Shown in pieces: positions 1 to 7,364 of a stretch of DNA of 12,195 nt. The first letter of the stretch is position 1. Every line of letters begins with the position of its first letter. Below the pieces are notes generated by a model. The model was not told the DNA's origin, made no database searches, and was given only the letters and a program-made list of their open reading frames with translations. The stretch covers positions 1 through 12,195 of the forward strand of contig JBFXEO010000076.1 of assembly GCA_050180015.1 (NCBI GenBank), read 5' to 3'. The position numbers and the translations under genes were made by a program. Source of the stretch: JBFXEO01 sp050180015. Its GTDB lineage: Bacteria; Bacteroidota; Bacteroidia; Bacteroidales; Tenuifilaceae.

Positions 1-1464
1 TGTAAAGGGCAAACCCAGGGAGAAAAATCGTCCCGTATAGATAGGCAGGCCGTGGTGGCAGGCTCGTTTTATCCGTCATCCAAAGCGCAGCTGGGAAGAG
101 ATATCGAAGGGTATTTTGATAGTGCCAGCGTTGTACTGAGAAGTTGCCCTCTGGCAATTATTGTTCCTCATGCTGGCTATGTATTCTCGGCCGGGGTAGC
201 TGTTGCTGCAATAAAGCAAATTCCCCGTAATACAAAGTTTAAGCATGTTTTTCTGATAGGTTCCAGCCACACCATGTACTTTAATGGTGCATCAATTTAC
301 GCTCAGGGCGATTTCATAACCCCGTTAGGAAAAGTTCCCGTTAGCCCGCTTGCCAGGGAGTTGGTGGATAAGGTCAATATTATTACCGATGATCCTGGGC
401 CCCATGAGCGGGAGCATGGGCTTGAGGTGCAGCTTCCCCTGTTGCAGTATTGGCTAAAAACCGATTTCAGCATCGTTCCCATTATCATTGGCGGAGAGTC
501 GCAAAGCACGTGCACGCTTCTGGCGGAGGTGCTATCACCATACTTCAACGAGGAAAATCTTTTTGTAATCAGCTCCGATTTTTCGCATTACCCATCGTAT
601 TCCGATGCAAAGCTATCCGATAGCGCTATGGCCAAAGCCATTGTTTCGAACTCTGCCGCTGAGTTTATGAAGACTAAGCTACGCAAGGAGAGTGCAGGAA
701 TCAGCGATTTGGCAACTGCCATGTGTGGATGGACATCGGCCCTGATGTTGCTTAAGATCACCGAAGAAAGAAACGATGTTGAGTATAATACTATTATGTA
801 CCGCAATTCGGGCGACTCGCGTTACGGCGATAAGGACAGGGTAGTTGGTTACTGGGCAATTGCGGTAGCTAAAAAGCAGGCCAAGACCACAGAGTTTACC
901 TTAACCGATGAAGATAAAAAGCAGCTGCTGAAATTGGCACGTAACACCATAGTTGATCATTTAACCGGGAAAAATCCAATTCAACCCAACAAGGATAACC
1001 TTAGCCCGAATCTTTTAGCCAATACAGGGGCTTTTGTCACCCTTCGCAAGGATGGACAGCTACGGGGTTGCATTGGAAATTTCTCCACCTCAACACCGTT
1101 ATACAAAGTTGTTATGGATATGGCAATTGCCGCGGCAACCGAGGATTACCGTTTTAGCCGTGTTACATCACGGGAAATGGATGATATCGATATAGAAATT
1201 TCCGCGCTTACCCCCATGAAACGCATCAATTCTGCCGAAGAGTTCATTCCGGGGAGGCATGGTATTTACATCAAAAAGGGTAACCGGTCTGGCACATTTT
1301 TACCGCAGGTTGGAACAGAAACCGGATGGTCGAGGGAAGAGCTGCTGGGACATTGTGCCCGCGATAAGGCTTTTATAGGATGGGATGGGTGGAAAGATAG
1401 CGACGCTGAACTTTATACCTATGAGGCCATAGTTTTCGGGGAAAAGGAATTCAACTTCAAGTAG
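1..1464 (+). CDS. Memo-AMMECR1 fusion (AmmeMemoRadiSam B+A), 5' end outside window, probable lipoprotein
   Basis: Two domains are fused. Numbering here starts at the GTG at base 52. Residues about 1-270 are a Memo domain (AmmeMemoRadiSam protein B): it opens with the AGSFYP motif and has H40 (VPHAGY), H73 (GSSH), D176/H179 (SSDFSHY) and C225 (MCGWTSA). H40, H73 and C225 match the metal-site His/His/Cys of human MEMO1. Residues about 284-470 are an AMMECR1 domain (protein A), with LRGCIG at 337-342. The cellular role of the family is unresolved. The GTG at 52 is unlikely to be the true start, because the frame stays open to base 1 and reads CKGQTQGEKSS before the conserved domain. That first Cys followed by a polar linker resembles the +1 Cys of a Bacteroidota lipoprotein, so a signal peptide probably lies just upstream. 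This last point is inference, since the hydrophobic segment is not visible. The next gene starts 3 bases after the stop, suggesting co-expression. Confidence 0.9.
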   Translation, partial: CKGQTQGEKSSRIDRQAVVAGSFYPSSKAQLGRDIEGYFDSASVVLRSCPLAIIVPHAGYVFSAGVAVAAIKQIPRNTKFKHVFLIGSSHTMYFNGASIYAQGDFITPLGKVPVSPLARELVDKVNIITDDPGPHEREHGLEVQLPLLQYWLKTDFSIVPIIIGGESQSTCTLLAEVLSPYFNEENLFVISSDFSHYPSYSDAKLSDSAMAKAIVSNSAAEFMKTKLRKESAGISDLATAMCGWTSALMLLKITEERNDVEYNTIMYRNSGDSRYGDKDRVVGYWAIAVAKKQAKTTEFTLTDEDKKQLLKLARNTIVDHLTGKNPIQPNKDNLSPNLLANTGAFVTLRKDGQLRGCIGNFSTSTPLYKVVMDMAIAAATEDYRFSRVTSREMDDIDIEISALTPMKRINSAEEFIPGRHGIYIKKGNRSGTFLPQVGTETGWSREELLGHCARDKAFIGWDGWKDSDAELYTYEAIVFGEKEFNFK

Positions 1465-1467
1465 TCT

Positions 1468-3897
1468 ATGGTTGTTCCCTACCATCTGCTCCCAATTGGT
1501 ATTGGTACAGCAGCTGTTTACCTGATGTGCGATTTTCTGGTGAGGCTAGGGGTAATTTCGCAATCGCTGCATCGTAAAATCTGGAATTTTATCCTGCTGT
1601 TCGTTTTTGTTGGATCGGCCATTCTGGGGCTGCTTTTAGCCATTCAGGTAAACTATAAGTTAGGTTGGACTTTTGTAGATGCTGCGCTTAGGTGGCATGT
1701 GGAGTTGGGCATTGCCATGAGCGTGGTGGCGGTGGTTCATATTTTCTGGCACTTGGGCTATTTTAGCAAACCTCTGAGGAAAACCCGGACAGCATCAAAA
1801 AAAACGAACAAGGCTTTTAGTGGATTACAGCTATCTGTGATGTCTGCTATTGCTGGTGTAATTTCGGTGTCGTTTCAAATACTCATTCTCCGTCAGGTAA
1901 CCAAGGTTTTTCAGGGTAACGAATTTACTATGACCTGGGTACTTGGTATATGGATGGTACTTACTGGTTTAGGTGCTGCTTTAGGGCGTAAACTTGGAGA
2001 GCAGGTTGATGTTATCCGTGAACTTTTTAGGTTGACATTGCTACAGTCAATTGTGGCTATTCTTGTAGTAGCGGTGCTTGGCTACACTAAAGCAATGTTT
2101 ATTCCTGCCGGTGTGCTTGCGTCACCAGCTGTAGTTCTTGCCATTTTGTTTTTTGTGCTGATTCCGGTTTGTATCCCCGTTGGATTATCGTACGCGTTGC
2201 TGTTGCGTGGCTTTACGTTGCTGCGGCTGCATTTTTCGAAGGCGTATATTTGGGAGTCGTTGGGTAGTATGCTGGGTGGAGGCTTAGTTTCGCTTGTTCT
2301 AATTCAATTCCTGGATATTTACCAGTCAATTGCTCTGGTTATACTGTTGGTAGCAGTTACGCTTGCGGTAGTATTTCCTTCTAAGTATTGGTATTCTATA
2401 GCATCGGTAATGGCAATTACTGGCTTTGCCGTATTTATTTACCCCGTGGGGAATTTTTTTGAAAAACCGTTGTACCCGAATCAGCAGATTGCCGAGGTGG
2501 CAGAAACCCCGGAGGGAAGCATTACAATTACCAGAATGGCGGATCAGTATAACTTTTTCGAAAATGGCTCCATGATATTTGCCACGGGCAATCCAATTAC
2601 GGCGGAGGAGGGAATTCATTATACAATGCTACAGGCCGAAAAACCAGAGAGTGTTTTACTTATTTCCGGTGGATTTTCTGGCATGCTTTCGGAGATTCTG
2701 AAGTATGGCAGCGTAAGCAATGTCTGCTATGTCGAATTAAACAGCAGGATAGCTGGGCTGGCATCCAGGTATAGCCATTTACCCAGAGATACCAGAATCA
2801 GGTATATTTATGGCGATGGCCGACGATTTTTGAAGAGTAGCAACACTGTTTTCGATGTAATAATACTCGGCATACCCGAGCCAACCTCCCTTCAGCTTAA
2901 TAGATTTTATAGCGATGAATTCCTGCAAGTTGTCAGGCAGCATCTTAAACCCGGTGGGTATTTCAGCATTAGCCTGCCTTCGGCGGGTAACTATTTAAGC
3001 TCTGGGCGGAAGGGGGCAATCTCGTCTATAGCATCAACGCTAAAAGGGCAATTTCTGAATGTTGATGTGGTTACGGGGGAGCGTGATTACTTAATTGCCT
3101 CAGATTCGCCTGTTAATATTCATATTGCAGAATTGCTGCGTAGCAAAAATATGGACGATGTCAATTCGTATGTGAATTCCGGTTATTTAAACGATGATTA
3201 CACGGACACCAGAAGTAATTTCTTCTGGCAAAACGTTGAGGCTGCCAGCATTAACACCGATAATAGCCCCAGGCCTGTTTTCCTTTACTCGTTAAGTTAC
3301 CTGTCGCAATTTGGCAGGCATCCGCCGCTATTTTCCCTTGGCGCAATGCTGGTGCTGGTTGTCCCATTTCTGCTTATGAAGGGACCGCTGAGGTTGATGT
3401 ATGTAACGGGATTTTCCGGGGCAACTGCAGAAGTATTGATTTTACTGATGTTTCAAATATTTTTTGGGTATTTGTATGCAGGAATTGGGGCTATAGTTGC
3501 ACTTTTTATGGTGGGATTGGCGCTGGGCTCTTACTTTGCATCGGTGGAGGTGAAAAGCAGAATTAATGTGTCATTCCTAATGCCCCTGTTTTTTCTGATA
3601 ATCCCAGCCCTGTGGTGGCTGAACGATACCGTTGGTACAGCACTAATGCTCTGCGTTGTAGCAGTTTTAACAGTAATTCCAGCATTTGCGGTTGGCCATC
3701 GGTATGTAGTGCTGTGCAGTGCAAACAATTCGGTCTCTTCGGCATCGGGCATTTACTCTGCCGATTTGCTTGGCTCTGCACTTGGCGTTGTTTTAAGCAC
3801 GCTGGTGTTGATCCCTCTGCTGGGAATTAATTTAACGGCCCTAGCCGTGGCGGGTGTAAACATCTTGGTTTTGCTATTACAGCGTAGAATTTCGTAA
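1468..3897 (+). CDS. Polytopic membrane protein with spermidine-synthase-like domain and cytochrome-b-like N-terminus
   Basis: The protein has 809 aa in three parts. Residues about 1-100 form three hydrophobic helices with H35, H77, H91 and H95. H77 and H91 lie 14 apart on one helix, the spacing of heme ligands in b-type cytochromes, and the pattern recalls DUF4405-like membrane domains. Residues about 115-320 form further helices, and about 330-600 form a soluble spermidine-synthase-like Rossmann domain. Residues about 620-809 are membrane again and resemble the first membrane half: GFSGATAEVLIL near 648 versus AGVISVSFQILIL near 128, and YSADLLGSALG at 763 versus YIWESLGSMLG at 260. This suggests an internal duplication with the SAM-type domain inserted between the halves. 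SAM-fold features are SGGFSG (400-405), VELN (422-425) and GDGRRF (449-454). The catalytic Asp of true aminopropyltransferases (usual DSTDP) is Gly468 in LGIPEP, so polyamine synthesis is unlikely. The gene starts 3 bases after the Memo gene, and the radical SAM gene follows. Function unknown; electron transfer or methyl/SAM chemistry at the membrane is speculation. Confidence 0.85.
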   Translation: MVVPYHLLPIGIGTAAVYLMCDFLVRLGVISQSLHRKIWNFILLFVFVGSAILGLLLAIQVNYKLGWTFVDAALRWHVELGIAMSVVAVVHIFWHLGYFSKPLRKTRTASKKTNKAFSGLQLSVMSAIAGVISVSFQILILRQVTKVFQGNEFTMTWVLGIWMVLTGLGAALGRKLGEQVDVIRELFRLTLLQSIVAILVVAVLGYTKAMFIPAGVLASPAVVLAILFFVLIPVCIPVGLSYALLLRGFTLLRLHFSKAYIWESLGSMLGGGLVSLVLIQFLDIYQSIALVILLVAVTLAVVFPSKYWYSIASVMAITGFAVFIYPVGNFFEKPLYPNQQIAEVAETPEGSITITRMADQYNFFENGSMIFATGNPITAEEGIHYTMLQAEKPESVLLISGGFSGMLSEILKYGSVSNVCYVELNSRIAGLASRYSHLPRDTRIRYIYGDGRRFLKSSNTVFDVIILGIPEPTSLQLNRFYSDEFLQVVRQHLKPGGYFSISLPSAGNYLSSGRKGAISSIASTLKGQFLNVDVVTGERDYLIASDSPVNIHIAELLRSKNMDDVNSYVNSGYLNDDYTDTRSNFFWQNVEAASINTDNSPRPVFLYSLSYLSQFGRHPPLFSLGAMLVLVVPFLLMKGPLRLMYVTGFSGATAEVLILLMFQIFFGYLYAGIGAIVALFMVGLALGSYFASVEVKSRINVSFLMPLFFLIIPALWWLNDTVGTALMLCVVAVLTVIPAFAVGHRYVVLCSANNSVSSASGIYSADLLGSALGVVLSTLVLIPLLGINLTALAVAGVNILVLLLQRRIS

Positions 3898-3980
3898 ATT
3901 GCGTTGGCGACATGTTAGAAGTTTACGTGTTAAGGGGACGTTGGGCTGATATAGTTTTTTGTTGGATTGACATTGATGTA

Positions 3981-5108
3981 ATGTACAAGCTTACACGCCG
4001 CGAATTTATTCGACTTGGCCTGCTGCTATCAGGAGGGTTATACTGTACACGTTATTTGGGCTTTCGGGCATTTGCGGGAAATAGCGATAAACCCTGGCGG
4101 TGGAGCCGCGAGGCAATGTTTTATACCCAAACATCACGGGGCGTTAAATGTGGTATATGCCCCAACGAATGTACCATTCGGAATGGCGAGACCAGCCAAT
4201 GCCATAACCGGGTGAACTACAACGGAAAGTTATTCTCAATTGCTTACGGGAATCCCTGTGCCGTTCATGTCGATCCTGTTGAGAAAAAACCATTGTATCA
4301 TTTCTTGCCGAACTCTCTGGCATATTCAATTGCCACAGCCGGATGCAATTTTGGATGTTTAAACTGCCAGAATTGGGAAATATCGCAGTCTGGCCCAAAA
4401 GATACCAAAAATGTAGAGCTGTTTCCGGAAAAAGCGGTAGAGCAATGCCTGCAGAATGGTTGCAAATCCATAGCATATACCTATTCCGAGCCTACCACAT
4501 TTTACGAGTATATGTACGATACTGCCAGAGTTGCCCATCAGCAGGGAGTGAAAAACATACTGGTGTCCAATGGTTATATCAACGATGAACCGTTAAAAGA
4601 ACTTTCTAAGTATATCGATGCTGCCAACATCGACCTAAAATCGTTTAGCAACGACATATACCTAAAGTTGAATGCCGGTACGCTGCAACCCGTGTTGAAT
4701 ACGCTTAAAACCCTTAACGGAATGGGCGTTTGGGTTGAAATTACAAACCTTGTTGTGCCTTCGTGGACCGATGATTTTGACATGATAAAAAGAATGTGCG
4801 ATTGGCTTGCCAGCAATGGATTGTCGGCAATGCCAATTCATTTCAGCAGATTCTTCCCTTTGTATAAGCTGACACAACTGCCGCAAACGCCTCTATCAAC
4901 ATTGGCCAAGGCCAGAGACATTGCCATAAAATCGGGATTAAAGTATGCTTACATTGGCAATACTGCCCTGCCAAATGTTTCGAATACTTATTGCCCCGAG
5001 TGCTCCAGGTTAGTGGTAGAAAGGAAGGGTTTCAGTATTCTTACCATGCAGGTAAGGAATGGGAAATGTAATTTCTGCGGGGCCAAGGTGCATGGATACT
5101 GGGAATAA
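3981..5108 (+). CDS. AmmeMemoRadiSam system radical SAM enzyme with Tat-like leader
   Basis: The protein has 375 aa from the chosen start. The radical SAM cluster motif CX3CX2C is C122/C126/C129 (GCNFGCLNCQNW). Family hallmarks surround it: an N-terminal Cys set C57, C60, C64, C74; the DPVEKKPLYHF stretch just before the cluster; and a C-terminal zinc-ribbon-like pair, C338-x2-C341 and C363-x2-C366. These match the radical SAM partner of the Memo/AMMECR1 system, related to pyruvate formate-lyase activating enzymes; its substrate is unknown. The frame also offers an ATG at 3912, but 3981 places a twin-arginine leader at the N-terminus: T5-R6-R7-E8-F9-I10, a hydrophobic stretch 12-23, and an AFA site before G33. 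Export of a radical SAM protein is unusual, because SAM and reductants are cytoplasmic. The hydrophobic core is short and is followed by R24, so the leader may instead act as an anchor or be vestigial. The gene lies 83 bases after the membrane protein gene, same strand, with no clear promoter between. Confidence 0.9.
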   Translation: MYKLTRREFIRLGLLLSGGLYCTRYLGFRAFAGNSDKPWRWSREAMFYTQTSRGVKCGICPNECTIRNGETSQCHNRVNYNGKLFSIAYGNPCAVHVDPVEKKPLYHFLPNSLAYSIATAGCNFGCLNCQNWEISQSGPKDTKNVELFPEKAVEQCLQNGCKSIAYTYSEPTTFYEYMYDTARVAHQQGVKNILVSNGYINDEPLKELSKYIDAANIDLKSFSNDIYLKLNAGTLQPVLNTLKTLNGMGVWVEITNLVVPSWTDDFDMIKRMCDWLASNGLSAMPIHFSRFFPLYKLTQLPQTPLSTLAKARDIAIKSGLKYAYIGNTALPNVSNTYCPECSRLVVERKGFSILTMQVRNGKCNFCGAKVHGYWE

Positions 5109-5282
5109 TGGGCTACTATAAGTTTTTTCGAATTGTTTTGCCCTGTTGATGATTTTGCATTGAAATCACGCTGAGCAGTTTACCGGCAGAATTGGTTATG
5201 TATTGTTCAGATTTATTACGTCAATAGAATCAATAATTCCATCAATAAACTGCCATAGCCAGTAAAAATTCAAAAACTGGTG

Positions 5283-5290
5283 TAACTTTG
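5283..5290 (+). promoter_or_regulatory. Candidate -7 promoter element for hpt
   Basis: TAACTTTG is an exact match to the Bacteroidota -7 consensus TAnnTTTG. It lies 33 bases before the hpt ATG, which predicts a leader of roughly 25-30 nt. No TTG is present at the expected -33 distance, so support rests on the -7 box and its position alone. Confidence 0.5.
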
Positions 5291-5323
5291 TGCCTTATTT
5301 TTACTCAAAATAAATTTGTTGCA

Positions 5324-5875
5324 ATGGTTGAGAATTTGAAGCAGGTTAAGTTAAAGGACCGGGAGTTTAGGTTAAGCTATCCCGAGCTGGAAATTCAGCA
5401 AGACGTAGATCTGGTGGCTTCCAAAATAAACTGGGACTTTAGGAATGCCAAGGAAATACCAATGTTTTTGGCTGTACTTAATGGCTCGTTCATGTTTGCA
5501 GCCGATTTGCTTAAACGTATCAATTTTTCCTGCGAGGTGTCTTTCATCAAGCTGTCATCGTATCAGGGAACATCGTCAACCGGTGTAATTAACCAGCTAA
5601 TAGGCTTAAATGAAGACATTACCGACAGAACGGTAATTATTATCGAGGATATTGTTGATACGGGAATCACCCTTGCAAAACTTTACGAAAGGCTGTATGC
5701 CATGAATCCACATGCAGTTAAGGTGGCAACCCTACTCTTTAAACCCGATTCATACAAGGGCTCAATTAAGATAGATTATATTGGGCGCTCTATTCCCAAC
5801 GATTTCATTGTGGGTTATGGTCTCGATTACGATGGGGTAGGCCGTAACTTACCCGATATTTACACGGTTATTTAG
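5324..5875 (+). CDS. hpt: Hypoxanthine (guanine) phosphoribosyltransferase
   Basis: This cytoplasmic purine-salvage enzyme joins hypoxanthine or guanine to PRPP, giving IMP or GMP. The 183-aa length is normal for the family. The PRPP-binding loop is IIIEDIVDTG, with E108/D109 and D112-T113-G114. The flexible-loop SSY is present (KLSSYQG), and the C-terminal substrate region reads KPDSY...DFIVGYGLDYDG, as in the eukaryotic and bacterial HPRT families. The ATG at 5324 is preferred over an upstream TTG at 5288 because that TTG would lie within the predicted promoter and adds residues not expected in the family. It is followed by adk on the same strand after 322 bases. hpt next to adk and obg is a familiar Bacteroidota arrangement. 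Confidence 0.95.
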   Translation: MVENLKQVKLKDREFRLSYPELEIQQDVDLVASKINWDFRNAKEIPMFLAVLNGSFMFAADLLKRINFSCEVSFIKLSSYQGTSSTGVINQLIGLNEDITDRTVIIIEDIVDTGITLAKLYERLYAMNPHAVKVATLLFKPDSYKGSIKIDYIGRSIPNDFIVGYGLDYDGVGRNLPDIYTVI

Positions 5876-5894
5876 CCCTTGATGCTGCGGGTTG

Positions 5895-5936
5895 GCGAAT
5901 AGCCTTTCGGCATAAATAGTTATTGTGGCCATTCGC
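5895..5936 (+). other. Stem-loop downstream of hpt
   Basis: GCGAATAGCC at 5895-5904 pairs with GGCCATTCGC at 5927-5936 at nine of ten positions (one A/C mismatch) around a 22-base loop. It starts 19 bases after the hpt stop. There is no T-run, so it is not a classical intrinsic terminator. It could stabilise the hpt transcript 3' end or be incidental. A smaller alternative hairpin, GCC-TTTC-GGC, overlaps the left arm. Confidence 0.35.
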
Positions 5937-6077
5937 TGCTGCACAGTTCATTCCTTTCCTGGGTATTGCGTATAGGCTTGAATGCTTTGACGGGTTATTC
6001 AGGAGGAACCTATTTAAAACGCCAGAGGGTCATGTAGTCTTGCCGCGTAACCTTTGGTAAAATATTCACTCTTTTTT

Positions 6078-6107
6078 TTGACCGGGAGTAATGTTTGCTT
6101 ATTTTTG
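6078..6107 (+). promoter_or_regulatory. Candidate promoter for adk
   Basis: TTG at 6078-6080 and TATTTTTG at 6100-6107 are separated by 19 bases. Both boxes match the Bacteroidota primary sigma consensus (TTG, about 17-23 bases, TAnnTTTG). It would give adk a leader of about 85 nt. A near match with one extra base (TAATGTTTG at 6089-6097) overlaps the spacer. Confidence 0.5.
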
Positions 6108-6197
6108 TTGGTATGGCATTTTTAGGAAATCTTGCCAGTATTAATTCCGTAATCTGTATCGCATAATCGTTAACCCCAATAATTAGCACTTACCAAC

Positions 6198-6773
6198 ATG
6201 CTTAATATTGTATTGTTTGGCCCTCCAGGTGCAGGGAAAGGAACTCAATCGCAAAAAATAATAGAGCGGTATAAGTTACAGCACCTGGCTACGGGCGATA
6301 TGCTTAGAGCTGCTATACGCGAAAAATCGCCTATCGGGCTGGAGGCGCAAAAGTATATAGATAAGGGCCAGTTGGTACCCGATGAAATGGTTATTGATCT
6401 GATTGCCAGTGAGCTGGATTTACATCACGGTATCCCCGGTTTTGTATTCGACGGCTTTCCGCGAACTACCGTTCAGGCAGCAAAACTCGACGAGTTATTG
6501 ACCCGCAAGGGTCATCCAATTACCCTGATGCTGGCGCTGGAGGTCGCCTACAACGAGTTGATTGCCCGTTTGGTAAATAGGGGAAAGGAAAGTAACAGAT
6601 CGGATGACCAGGATGAGGGCATTATCCGTGGAAGGCTCGATGTTTACAGCAAAACAACCCTGCCGGTAATGGACTACTATAAAGCCCAGGGCAAGTACCG
6701 TGGTGTTAATGGAATGGGAACAATCGACGAGATATTCTCGAGAATTTGTTCGGTAATAGAAAGTTGCCGGTAG
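6198..6773 (+). CDS. adk: Adenylate kinase
   Basis: This enzyme catalyses ATP + AMP to 2 ADP in the cytoplasm and sets the adenylate energy balance. It has 191 aa. The P-loop GPPGAGKGTQ is at residues 8-17, followed by the AMP-binding TGDMLR region and the FDGFPRT motif. The LID is the short form: after NRGK come a few residues and then GRLDVYSKTTLPV, without the four-Cys or Cys/His zinc insertion of long-type bacterial enzymes. The short LID is common in Bacteroidota. The start is the ATG at 6198, which puts the P-loop at its normal distance from the N-terminus. It lies in the hpt-adk-obg neighbourhood, but two accessory genes separate it from obg here. Confidence 0.96.
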   Translation: MLNIVLFGPPGAGKGTQSQKIIERYKLQHLATGDMLRAAIREKSPIGLEAQKYIDKGQLVPDEMVIDLIASELDLHHGIPGFVFDGFPRTTVQAAKLDELLTRKGHPITLMLALEVAYNELIARLVNRGKESNRSDDQDEGIIRGRLDVYSKTTLPVMDYYKAQGKYRGVNGMGTIDEIFSRICSVIESCR

Positions 6774-6856
6774 TTTTACTACGGCATTTAAAGAATAGGA
6801 TAGTAGCAGGCAACCAAAAACGGAAACAGTTTATCTGTATGATAAAGCGAAAAAAT

Positions 6857-7318
6857 ATGAAAAATGGGTTTACTACCATCATCTACTTAATAATATCTGG
6901 ATTACTGGTATTGTCATGCGATAAGGAACAGGATTGTAAGAATTTAACTTTGAAAACAGAGAGTTTGGAAAATTTATATGGCTGTTCTGATACACGATAC
7001 GGATTAGAATGTAGGCTGGATAACGACTATGAAATAATTAGAAGCCAACAGGCGTTTATGGATTTCACCACAGGAACATGCAGACCAGAAATTGATTTTC
7101 AATCGTATGATTTAATAATTGGTAAAAAGGGGTTAACGAGCGGGAACTCTTCGATTGATTATGAGTTAATAGATGATTGCAAGAAAGGAATCAAAATACT
7201 AACTGTAACTTTTAATCAGAATATGACCACTGTAGCACCCAATTTGACATATCATGCTTTGATTCCAAAATTAGGTGATGAAGAAACAATACAAGTCGAA
7301 ATAAACATTAAATATTAG
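6857..7318 (+). CDS. Small AT-rich predicted lipoprotein, possibly with PrcB-like fold
   Basis: The ATG at 6857 gives 153 aa, starting with a lysine/asparagine n-region, a hydrophobic stretch 8-19 and a lipobox ending LVLSC, so Cys21 is the likely lipidation site. An ATG at 6839 would add six residues. A still longer frame reaching back to 6746 overlaps adk and is not credible. The mature part is about 130 aa with several Cys (CDKEQDC, YGCSD, LEC, GTC, DDC) and an ending rich in short beta-like strands. The segment DFQSYDLIIGKKGLTSGN followed by TYHALIPK vaguely recalls the PrcB C-terminal-like domain, but I cannot confirm this. Composition is distinctive: by hand count 6901-7320 is about 33% GC against roughly 45-53% in sampled adk lines, suggesting recent transfer. 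Function unknown. Confidence 0.75.
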   Translation: MKNGFTTIIYLIISGLLVLSCDKEQDCKNLTLKTESLENLYGCSDTRYGLECRLDNDYEIIRSQQAFMDFTTGTCRPEIDFQSYDLIIGKKGLTSGNSSIDYELIDDCKKGIKILTVTFNQNMTTVAPNLTYHALIPKLGDEETIQVEINIKY

Positions 7319-7364
7319 ACAATTACTCGAAAAACAGACAAACTTGATATAATTATAAATTGCC

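Larger units (their letters stand above)
5876..6197 (+). other. Non-coding hpt-adk intergenic stretch
   Basis: No convincing gene was found in these 322 bases on either strand. The stretch holds a stem-loop just after hpt (5895-5936) and a well-spaced promoter candidate for adk (6078-6107). An isolated AGGAGG at 6001-6006 looks like a Shine-Dalgarno sequence, but no start codon with an open frame follows it. Confidence 0.6.

Noticed and set aside
2326..2619. 97-aa minus-strand open frame inside the membrane protein gene
   Set aside because: Its translation is low in recognisable features, and the sense strand is a continuous, family-consistent gene.
3912..3980. Upstream ATG at 3912 as start of the radical SAM gene
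   Set aside because: It adds 23 residues before the twin-arginine leader with no family support; the ATG at 3981 gives a normal signal-like N-terminus.
5175..5253. Inverted repeat GCAGTTTA / TAAACTGC before hpt, plus three TCAATA units at 5221-5247
   Set aside because: The arms are only 8 bases and 63 bases apart, and the short units are irregularly spaced; all are within chance expectation in AT-rich sequence.
6001..6060. AGGAGG resembling a Shine-Dalgarno site in the hpt-adk spacer
   Set aside because: No start codon with an open reading frame follows, and strong Shine-Dalgarno sites are not typical of Bacteroidota.
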